Assembly (NCBI GenBank): GCA_036520615.1
Contig: DATDJI010000022.1
Coordinates: 22,589-86,588, forward strand
Reading direction: 5' to 3'
Length of the DNA stretch: 64,000 bases
From: CAMCXE01 sp036520615
GTDB taxonomy: Bacteria; Pseudomonadota; Gammaproteobacteria; Pseudomonadales; Cellvibrionaceae
In this document: one piece after another, positions 8,280 to 15,902 of the stretch
How the letters are laid out: each line of letters starts with the position of its first letter
Position numbering within the stretch: position 1 is the stretch's first letter
The notes under the pieces: generated by a model
Told to the model about the DNA's origin: nothing
The model's input: the letters and a program-made list of their open reading frames with translations, nothing else
Database searches by the model: none
Position numbers and translations under genes: made by a program

Positions 8280-10580
8280 CTATAAGGCTTTCGCTATTTT
8301 AGCCTTGCGTACCAATTGAATAAATTCAGTTCTATAACCGTATTCATCCTGGCCTTTGGTTTTTTGAGCAAGCTCGATGACTTTATCGAATGTCATATCT
8401 CCGGTATAAGCGCTGCCTCTGAGTATTTGGCTAAAACCTGCCACGGCAGTAGCAAATTCCGCTTCGGATCTAAGCGCAGGGTTTTGCGCCGCATCAGTTA
8501 AAATCGGTGCTTCAATTAATTGAGATTTAGTATCTCCCGGTATTTTATAACGCATACGCAAAAACCCGTATTCGTGCGCGCCGTCTTTTTTTGCTTTAGG
8601 TTCAGCTGAATAACGGCTGGGATCGATTAAAGGCTTGCCGCCAGAGACGGGGGTTATTTCATAAATAGCCGTTACGCTATGGCCTGAGCCAATTTCCCCA
8701 GCATCAATTTTATCATTGTTAAAATCTTCCCTTTTAAGTGCACGAGTTTCATAACCGAGTAAGCGGTATTCGGCTACTAAGGCCGGGTTAAACTCAACTT
8801 GAATTTTAACGTCGTTGGCGATAGGAAATAGAGAAGAGGTTGCCTCTTGTACTAAAACTTTTTGCGCTTCACTTAATGTGTCGATATAAGCGGCCACGCC
8901 GTTGCCGTTTTGCGCTAATGTCTGCATCATGGCATCTTGATAATTACCTTGGCCAAAACCTAACACCGACAAATAAATACCTTTTTCGCGTTTGCGCTCT
9001 ACATAATCTTTTAAATCTTTATCCCCTGTGGGCCCTACGTTAAAGTCACCATCGGTGGCTAAAATTATGCGGTTAACACCCTTGGTATTAAAATTCGCTT
9101 CTGCTAATTGATAGGCCAAAGCAATACCTTCGGCGCCGGCAGTGGATCCGCCGGGCTGCAAATTATTAATAGCGGCAAGAATTTTAGCTTTATCTTTTAC
9201 TGCTGTGGGTTTTAGCACCGTGCCTGCAGCGCCTGCGTAAATCACTATCGCTACAGTATCATCAGGTTTTAAGCTTTCTAACAATACGCTCATCGACTGT
9301 TGCACAAGTGGTAATTTATCCGGCGCGTTCATAGAGCCGGATACATCTAATAAAAATACTAAGTTGCTGTGCGGGATTTCAGAGCTAGGAATTTGGTAGC
9401 CCTTAATACCGATATGCACAAGTTTATTGCCTGCTTTAAATGGGCTATCTAATAAGGTAATACTGGGTTTAAAAGGGATTTTTTTAGATTCCGGCACTGG
9501 GTAGTTGTAAGGGAAATAATTCACCATCTCTTCTAAGCGCACAGCATCTTTAGCGGGCAAAACCCCGCTATTTAATTGTCGCCGTGTAAAACTGTAGGCC
9601 GCCGTATCTACATCTATTGAAAATGTAGATACAGGTGCAGCTGCGACCGGTGTGACGGGATTTTCTTTAAAGGTTTCAAAGCGGTCGCGAAATTCTTTTG
9701 GCGCGGCAGGTGTTACAGCATCGGCTACAGATATTGGTGTATTAACTGCCCCCGCTTTATTTTCGCCAATCGTACGCATCATGGCGTCAGCAGATGGTTG
9801 AGCGCTTGCGGGCAGGGCTTTTTTCTCTGCAGCGCGGGTAATTGCTGCAGGTGCAGGAGTTTGTGACTGAGGTGCGGTTGTTATCGCATTGGCAATGGCT
9901 GTTGAGGTCGTTGTATCGGCTAAATTTTTATCGACTTGCGCGCTGCCACTGGCTATCGCGCTTGGTGAAATTGTCGCAGGTTCAGCGAACTTAAATTCCA
10001 TATCCGACGCTGTGGGTGCTTGCGGAATATTTTCGGCCAACTCGTCGGCTTTTTCTTTATTTAAAGGTCTAGCCTCGGATTTAACCGCTTGCTCTGCCTG
10101 CAAAGCGCTTAATTCGGTTTTACTTAACACGCCTATTTGTCCGCTTTCCGATACCACAGCAACTTCTGGGCTCAGCTGACGCCAGGGATGTTGGTTAATG
10201 TAAATTGCGCCCATAGCAATAACGACTGATGCGGCAAGACCATTTAATAAAAAACGTTGTTGAACTTTATTCATTGAAATTCTCCTACTCGTGGATGATG
10301 TATGAGTAGGACGCAAGCGTTCGAAAAATCCTTGGCGCCAAAGCGTAAAAAAATGTACATTTTTTTGCGCGGCTGAAATTCCTTTGGTTTTGCTGGCAGG
10401 CGACTGCTGGGTGCTTTCGCTAGAAGGCGCTTGGATATTAGTTGAATCTGCCGCGTCGGAAGCGGTATGTTGGCCAACAAAAACGCTCATGGCGGCCTTT
10501 AGAGCGCGGGCTTTAGCCTCCTCATCCGCAGGCGGAATATCCTGCTTAGAAAATAATTGGCTTAACTGTTCATCATTCAT
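8280..10580 (-). CDS. Membrane-anchored von Willebrand factor A protein (YfbK-like, DUF3520 C-terminus)
   Basis: 766 aa. The N-terminus (MNDEQLSQLFSKQDIPP…) is cytoplasmic, about 110 residues, and resembles an anti-sigma-type tail. A single membrane helix follows (LNGLAASVVIAMGAIYI, about 113–130), then an Ala/Thr/Pro-rich low-complexity spacer to about residue 290. Next is the conserved FSIDVDTAAYSFTRRQLN block, a VWA domain with metal-ion-dependent adhesion motif DVSGSMN near residue 410, and the C-terminal block typical of YfbK relatives (QDEYGYRTEFIQLVRKA). The upstream ECF sigma gene ends 2 bases before this start, so the pair is one operon. The N-terminal tail may hold the sigma factor at the membrane while the VWA domain faces the periplasm; that regulatory role is inference. 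Confidence 0.88.
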   Translation of the reverse strand: MNDEQLSQLFSKQDIPPADEEAKARALKAAMSVFVGQHTASDAADSTNIQAPSSESTQQSPASKTKGISAAQKNVHFFTLWRQGFFERLRPTHTSSTSRRISMNKVQQRFLLNGLAASVVIAMGAIYINQHPWRQLSPEVAVVSESGQIGVLSKTELSALQAEQAVKSEARPLNKEKADELAENIPQAPTASDMEFKFAEPATISPSAIASGSAQVDKNLADTTTSTAIANAITTAPQSQTPAPAAITRAAEKKALPASAQPSADAMMRTIGENKAGAVNTPISVADAVTPAAPKEFRDRFETFKENPVTPVAAAPVSTFSIDVDTAAYSFTRRQLNSGVLPAKDAVRLEEMVNYFPYNYPVPESKKIPFKPSITLLDSPFKAGNKLVHIGIKGYQIPSSEIPHSNLVFLLDVSGSMNAPDKLPLVQQSMSVLLESLKPDDTVAIVIYAGAAGTVLKPTAVKDKAKILAAINNLQPGGSTAGAEGIALAYQLAEANFNTKGVNRIILATDGDFNVGPTGDKDLKDYVERKREKGIYLSVLGFGQGNYQDAMMQTLAQNGNGVAAYIDTLSEAQKVLVQEATSSLFPIANDVKIQVEFNPALVAEYRLLGYETRALKREDFNNDKIDAGEIGSGHSVTAIYEITPVSGGKPLIDPSRYSAEPKAKKDGAHEYGFLRMRYKIPGDTKSQLIEAPILTDAAQNPALRSEAEFATAVAGFSQILRGSAYTGDMTFDKVIELAQKTKGQDEYGYRTEFIQLVRKAKIAKAL

Positions 10581-10582
10581 GA

Positions 10583-11131
10583 TTAAATCTCCCAGCTGCC
10601 AGGTTGTGCTGATTGCAGCAGCTGAAGTTGTTTGCGAATTTCATGTAACCGCCAGGACACAGTGCTTTCTTTTACCTCCAAAATTATCGCCGCTTCCGCA
10701 TGGGATAAGCCTTCCGCGTACACGAGCAGAGCAGTTTCTTTATAGTGCTCGCCAAGACGATCAAGCTGATTTAATACCTGCTGTAAATAAACTTCTGTTT
10801 CGGCAGTTTTAGTGATTTCAAGTTCTATGTCCGTATCAGTATTAAAAGGCGGTGTGTCGCCTTGGTGACGTAGCTGGCTTTGACGCCAGTCTTTTGCGCA
10901 ATTAATAACTAAGCGGTACAGCCAACTACTAAATGCCGCTTCAAAACGAAACTGCCCCAAATTGCGGGCGAGTTTAATGCAGGCTTGCTGTGTGACATCT
11001 TCTGCGTCCACACGGTTACCGCACCAGCGATAGGCGAAGCGAAAAAGTGTGTCGTAATATTGGCCGATCAGTGTGGCAAAAGCCTGCGCTTCACCGCCCT
11101 GCGCTGCGCGAATCAGTGAGGCCTCATCCAT
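10583..11131 (-). CDS. ECF-family RNA polymerase sigma factor
   Basis: 182 aa, the usual length for an ECF sigma factor. Region 2 is clear (YYDTLFRFAYRWCGNRVDAE then DVTQQACIKL, and FEAAFSSWLYRLVINCAKDW for 2.3–2.4). Region 4 is a helix-turn-helix (ALLVYAEGLSHAEAAIILEV, then KESTVSWRLHEIRKQL). It begins with ATG at 11131 and directs transcription of unknown targets, probably including its own operon. The membrane-anchored VWA gene follows after 2 bases and takes the position usual for an anti-sigma factor. No classical zinc anti-sigma gene is present nearby. Confidence 0.92.
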   Translation of the reverse strand: MDEASLIRAAQGGEAQAFATLIGQYYDTLFRFAYRWCGNRVDAEDVTQQACIKLARNLGQFRFEAAFSSWLYRLVINCAKDWRQSQLRHQGDTPPFNTDTDIELEITKTAETEVYLQQVLNQLDRLGEHYKETALLVYAEGLSHAEAAIILEVKESTVSWRLHEIRKQLQLLQSAQPGSWEI

Positions 11132-11360
11132 TGATGCGGGACTGTATAGGTGTCATTAAAAACGCTCAAGACAAGGTTTTGTGGTTAGACGGTGCAAGTG
11201 GTTAAATCCTTGGCGGGCGTCCAAATATTATGTTCATTGTGTGTGCAGCGATCGCTTCGCGGTATTAAATTAAGGTTAAACGTTTTTTGCCGGATAAGTT
11301 GGCTGTGTCAGACAGCAGTTTTCCTGCTCGAATTTATTTGTAGGTCCTGTTGATAATTAG

Positions 11361-11462
11361 GGAATCTCTGAAAAATTACCTCACTCGCTCTGGCCTCGTT
11401 GAATTTACCAAAAAAATGCGCCTCCCCAGCGCGCTTCGCCGCCTACATTTTTCAGAGGTTCC
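11361..11462. repeat. MITE-like element, copy 1 (102 bp, 4-bp target duplication)
   Basis: Imperfect terminal inverted repeats: left GGAATCTCTGAAAAATT, right end the complement of GGAACCTCTGAAAAATG. The element is flanked on both sides by TTAG (11357–11360 and 11463–11466), a likely 4-bp target duplication. The right-hand TTAG includes the stop codon of the hybrid kinase gene, so the insertion lies exactly at that gene's end. The interior resembles copy 2 at 25555 with the central hairpin removed. It encodes nothing. The rest of the gap, 11132–11356, holds no gene; the sigma operon promoter should lie there. Confidence 0.7.
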
Positions 11463-14258
11463 TTAGGCTAATTCGAACAAGGCATCAAGATCATAATCAT
11501 CCGCCCATGCCAATAAGCGCTGAATTTCCACATGTAATTCAGTTATGTGTAATTCAAGATTATCCAATTGCCCTTGTTGTAAATTGCGATCCAACACCTG
11601 CGCTGCCTCTTTAAGCGCGGGCACGCCCGAATAACAGGCGCCGCCATATAGTTTGTGAGCAAAATGCTGTAACTCAGGCCAATTATGCGTGGCGAGTAAT
11701 TTAAATAAATCGACCGGCTCCTGTTTCAAGCTTTCTATTAACATTTGCAACATATCGCGAGCTAAAACGGTATTGTCTTTAGCTAATTTAAGGCATTCTT
11801 GCACACTAACTACCGGCTGGTAGGATGTGCTCGGGGACTCTATAGGTATCTCCGTGCTCGCGAACGCAGGTGTTGCTTGTGTAATAATTTTACTTGCAGG
11901 TTCAGTGCGCAAAAATGTTTTTCCCAACCATTTAGCAATTAGTTGGATTAAATCCTCGTAGTTGACGGGTTTGGATAAATAATCATCCATGCCTGCTACG
12001 ATGTATTTGGTTTTATTTTCTGACACATGCTCCGCTGTTAAAGCAACAATGGGCGTGCGGGTGTCGCCTAATTCTAATTCGCGAATTTTAGCGGTTACGG
12101 CAAAGCCATCGGCATCTGGCATTTGTATATCCATAAAAATTAAGTCAAAACGCTGTTCACGGCACAGTGCTACAGCAGTTGCGCCGCTTGTACAGGTGAC
12201 GACATCTACGGGAAATGGTTTTAAAAATTCAGCGACGAGTTTAGTGTTCGAAGGGTTATCATCAACAACTAATATGCGGTGGCTATGCTCAAGAGATAAC
12301 TTAGGGATTATTTTGGGTGTGGAATTTACTGCATTGAGTATCGGCGTAACGGAGATTTGGTGCGCAAGTGCTTGATGTAATTTCCCCGGCAATAATGGGC
12401 GATTAATTATACCTGCATTAATCGGATCTAAATCCCTCTGCAAGCTTGCTGCAGCAGCGCTGTTTCCCACTACCACACAAGAGATTCCTAGGCTTTCATT
12501 ACACAAGGTAATGGCAGTGAGCGTGGCTTGCTTATCAAATTGATTTGCTTTATTTAAAACGTCCACAACAGCAATTTGCGGCTTAAATTCTCGCAAGCGC
12601 TGTGTCTGCGCAGCTAGCTCGTCAGTCGAGGTAACTTCTAAAAAATTTGCCCCTAAGCTTGTTAAGAGCGTAGTTAATTCCAAGCGACTTGCCGGTTGCT
12701 CGTCAATAACTAATACATTACAGCCTTTAAGTGGCGCAATGGCGGCAGGCTGCTGTAAGCGTGATTCTGGAATATGCAAGCGTGCGGTGAACCAAATGCA
12801 AGGCTGATCGGCAGGTTCAAGATCAATTCCTAATTCGCCGCCCATTTTCTCCACTAAATTGCGCGCAATGGATAAGCCTAGCGCTACGCCTTTGGTAATT
12901 TCATACTCAAGGCTTTTGCTCTCCAGCAGCCGTTTAAATTGCACAACAAAGTCATCGTCATAACCGCCGCTATAATTAATCACACTAAATTTAATTAATT
13001 GCGCAGCGGATTCAGTACGAATAACGCTCGCTTTAATCGCTATGTTGCCTTGCCTGCCGTGATTAAGCGCTTTGTTAATGAGATTGCCGAGTACTTGCTG
13101 TAGGCGGCGTGGGTCACCTAATAAAACTTCGATTACATCCGGCTGGATGATCGAGAGAATACGATTGTTTTTAGTGGCAGCTAAGGGTGCATAAAAGGTG
13201 AGTGCTTCATGAACCACTTGGCGTATCTGTACATTTTTAACTTCTAAATGAAATTTGCCGTTTTCCAAACGGGAAAAATCTACTATGTCTTGTGCAAGTC
13301 CAATAATGCCGCGCAATGTGGTTTCTAAGTTACTGATGTAATCTGCCTGTTCAGCATCCATAGCGGTGCGTGTTAATTGCCCAATGGCGCCAAGACACTG
13401 CCGTAGAGGTTCGAGTAAATCTGAGCTTGCATGAATTAGAAACTCCGCTTTCACCCGCTCAGCCTGTACGGCAGATTTGCGCGCTAAATCCATTTCGATA
13501 TTTTGAATTTCCACCGATTCTAGCGATTCTTTGAAATCGTTGAGAGCCGCTTCGTAGGTTTGCCGCACTTCTTCTTGCGAATGATTCAGGCTGTCTAACA
13601 CTTCATTGATTAACAAAGCGCAGTCGTGCAAATAGGTCAGTTCAGTTTTATCCGGTACTGCATGGTGAGGTGATAATTTGAGCGATAGTAGATAATGCGT
13701 AAGTGCGCGAATGGGGCCGAAAAATTTGACTTTCGTTCGGCTAAACAGAAAAATTAAAAATAACAGTGTCAGGATGAATATTGTTAAATGAATTAGCAGG
13801 TTTTGATAAAAACCTGCTTGCATTTTTTTCTCATCCAAAATAAGCGTCCAGGTATGAGAGCGGTTGGGAATACTTACGACCCAGCTGCCATTAACCTTAC
13901 GAGTGTCGCTAAAAGTGTGCGAATTAAGCGCGGAGGAAATAGCCGCTTGGGTGGGGATGCCCGCTTGATAAATAATATGGTTTTTATCGTTGGATACGCT
14001 CAGCCCAACAATATCAGAATCGGCGAGAAGAATATTGGCAAGTAAATTAAAGCGTTTTTGGTCAATAGGTTGCTCGGAGAGCAGATCTAATTGTGTCAGT
14101 AAGCCGCGAGCTAATTCAAAAGAGTTTTGATTAATACTGCGCTGGGAATTATGCAGTGCAATAATATCGGCCACTAACAAAATACACGAGAGCGCAACCA
14201 AAGGTAGGATGCTTGTCCATAGCATTTTTTTGCCAATCTGTGTCTCGAAGCGATTCAT
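11463..14258 (-). CDS. gacS: GacS/BarA-type hybrid sensor kinase with degenerate kinase core
   Basis: 931 aa with the BarA/GacS layout: membrane helix (about 14–35), periplasmic domain, second helix (about 150–170), dimerisation helix region, ATPase domain, pseudo-receiver (about 510–640), receiver (about 660–780, phospho-acceptor Asp710 in LIFMDIQMPD) and HPt domain (His868 in AHKLYGGACYSGVPAL, the GacS/BarA HPt signature). Orthology is supported by the neighbouring cysM-relA-mazG genes, as around Pseudomonas gacS. The kinase core is unusual. The H-box reads EFLIHASSDLLEPL, with Ser279 where the phospho-accepting His should be (a His lies three residues earlier). The N-box reads NLINKA, with Lys396 for the ATP/Mg Asn, and the G1 DTG motif is absent; the G2 block GLSIARNLVEKMGG remains. 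It may act by phosphotransfer or as a phosphatase rather than as a kinase. Confidence 0.88.
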   Translation of the reverse strand: MNRFETQIGKKMLWTSILPLVALSCILLVADIIALHNSQRSINQNSFELARGLLTQLDLLSEQPIDQKRFNLLANILLADSDIVGLSVSNDKNHIIYQAGIPTQAAISSALNSHTFSDTRKVNGSWVVSIPNRSHTWTLILDEKKMQAGFYQNLLIHLTIFILTLLFLIFLFSRTKVKFFGPIRALTHYLLSLKLSPHHAVPDKTELTYLHDCALLINEVLDSLNHSQEEVRQTYEAALNDFKESLESVEIQNIEMDLARKSAVQAERVKAEFLIHASSDLLEPLRQCLGAIGQLTRTAMDAEQADYISNLETTLRGIIGLAQDIVDFSRLENGKFHLEVKNVQIRQVVHEALTFYAPLAATKNNRILSIIQPDVIEVLLGDPRRLQQVLGNLINKALNHGRQGNIAIKASVIRTESAAQLIKFSVINYSGGYDDDFVVQFKRLLESKSLEYEITKGVALGLSIARNLVEKMGGELGIDLEPADQPCIWFTARLHIPESRLQQPAAIAPLKGCNVLVIDEQPASRLELTTLLTSLGANFLEVTSTDELAAQTQRLREFKPQIAVVDVLNKANQFDKQATLTAITLCNESLGISCVVVGNSAAAASLQRDLDPINAGIINRPLLPGKLHQALAHQISVTPILNAVNSTPKIIPKLSLEHSHRILVVDDNPSNTKLVAEFLKPFPVDVVTCTSGATAVALCREQRFDLIFMDIQMPDADGFAVTAKIRELELGDTRTPIVALTAEHVSENKTKYIVAGMDDYLSKPVNYEDLIQLIAKWLGKTFLRTEPASKIITQATPAFASTEIPIESPSTSYQPVVSVQECLKLAKDNTVLARDMLQMLIESLKQEPVDLFKLLATHNWPELQHFAHKLYGGACYSGVPALKEAAQVLDRNLQQGQLDNLELHITELHVEIQRLLAWADDYDLDALFELA

Positions 14259-14361
14259 AAATTATCGATAATATTATTGAATGAGCGGCGCCACCTTACC
14301 ATAAAATGGCGTAGAATCCGCCCCTTTACAAACTCCCTCTCACTGCATCGACGAGTGATTT

Positions 14362-15276
14362 ATGCTCAGTGACTCAAGTGCCAGTTTATACCCAACAATT
14401 GACCAGTTTATTGGCAATACACCCCTCGTTCGGCTACAACGTTTGGTGGGAAATACCACCAATCAGGTTTTGCTTAAATTGGAGGGAAATAACCCAGCAG
14501 GATCTGTTAAGGATCGGCCAGCTTATTCAATGATCGTGCAAGCGGAACTGCGCGGCGATATAAAGCCTGGAGATACACTTATTGAGGCAACCAGTGGCAA
14601 TACCGGCATCGCTTTGGCCATGGTGGCGGCGATTAAGGGTTATAAAATCATCTTGGTCATGCCTGATCATATGACACAGGAGCGCAAGGATGCCATGTTG
14701 GCCTATGGTGCAGAACTCATCCTAGTGCCGCGGGCGGCTAGCATGGAAGGCGCCCGCGATTTAGCCTTGTCGCTACAAGCGCAGGGGCGCGGTAAAGTGC
14801 TAGATCAGTTTGGTAATCGCGATAATCCATTGGCGCACTACACCAGCACCGGGCCTGAAATTTGGCAGCAGACTCAAGGTCGTATTAGCCATTTTGTAAG
14901 TTCAATGGGTACAACCGGTACAATTGTGGGCAATGGCAAATATTTAAAAGAACAAAACCCGGCGATTCAAATTATTGGTTTACAGCCAGCCGATGGAGCG
15001 AGTATTCCCGGTATTCGCAAATGGCACCCCGACTACTTACCGGCAATATTCACTGATCAGAATATAGATAAAATTGTTGAAATGACTCAATCGCGCGCGG
15101 AGCAAACGATGCGCGATTTGGCGCGCCTAGAAGGAATATTTTGCGGTGTGTCGTCCGGCGGTGCGGTTGCAGCCGCTTTAGATATTAGTCAAAGCGTTGA
15201 GAATGCAACGATAGTGGCTATCATTTGTGACAGAGGTGATCGCTATCTGTCTTCCGGTTTATTTTCACAGCCTTAA
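14362..15276 (+). CDS. cysM: Cysteine synthase B (O-acetylserine sulfhydrylase)
   Basis: 304 aa, PLP enzyme of fold type II that makes cysteine from O-acetylserine and sulfide or thiosulfate. The PLP lysine is in NPAGSVKDRPA, the substrate loop is EATSGNTGIALA, and the phosphate-binding loop is SSMGTTGTIVG. Length and the start MLSDSSASLYPTIDQFIGNTP match CysM rather than the longer CysK. It diverges from the hybrid kinase gene, whose start is about 100 bases away, the same arrangement as in Pseudomonas. No terminator is evident downstream. Confidence 0.95.
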   Translation: MLSDSSASLYPTIDQFIGNTPLVRLQRLVGNTTNQVLLKLEGNNPAGSVKDRPAYSMIVQAELRGDIKPGDTLIEATSGNTGIALAMVAAIKGYKIILVMPDHMTQERKDAMLAYGAELILVPRAASMEGARDLALSLQAQGRGKVLDQFGNRDNPLAHYTSTGPEIWQQTQGRISHFVSSMGTTGTIVGNGKYLKEQNPAIQIIGLQPADGASIPGIRKWHPDYLPAIFTDQNIDKIVEMTQSRAEQTMRDLARLEGIFCGVSSGGAVAAALDISQSVENATIVAIICDRGDRYLSSGLFSQP

Positions 15277-15902
15277 TGCACAGTTTTTTTCAGGAGCTAA
15301 ACAGTGTCAATTACGGATTCTAGCTGAATTTTGTCGTTGGCCTTGATGGATAATATCTGCTGTTTGCGCAGGTCCTGCAGTATTTTTGTTGTTGAATATT
15401 TCAGATTTTGGGTAGTTAATTATTTCCCACCCTGATTGCACGTTCGTATAAGTTTCACGGCAAAGTTATAATTTTAATAAAAATTAAAACTTAATTTTCG
15501 CACAGTGCCAGAGCTGTGATGAACAAGGTAGGCAGTCCGTAAAGTTTGCGCTGTATGCTAAGGCGGGATTTTTTACTTAAATCCTAACCGCAGTTATCCG
15601 CTCATTGGTTTGACTTGCGATAAATGAAACGACTTAAACTGCGGCGTTCCTACGTACTATAATGAGCGAAATGCTGCTGTAAAAGGAATGCCTGGGGTCG
15701 AGGATTTATGTACGATCGTAACGGATCGGTACTGATGTGTTTCCGTGGGTAACATTGCTGAGAATTTCCCGCTTTTGTGGGCGCGATATGCGCTCGCGAC
15801 GGAACAAAAGGTGGCCGCATTACTCTGCGCTACTTCCGAGCTATTTTCCCATCTATTCGCGTAGCTTTATTAAGTGCGCACCGATATTGAGTTCAAGTTG
15901 AT
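15277..15902. other. Intergenic region, cysM to relA
   Basis: No gene is recognisable in 626 bases. In Pseudomonas the 23S rRNA methyltransferase gene rlmD lies here; I see neither it nor a clear remnant. An inverted repeat CCGCAGTT…AACTGCGG (about 15588 to 15645) and GGA-containing stretches suggest a structured relA leader, but nothing definite. Confidence 0.5.

Noticed and set aside
13803..14045. 80-aa plus-strand frame inside the hybrid kinase gene
   Set aside because: Shadow frame within a continuous 931-codon gene.
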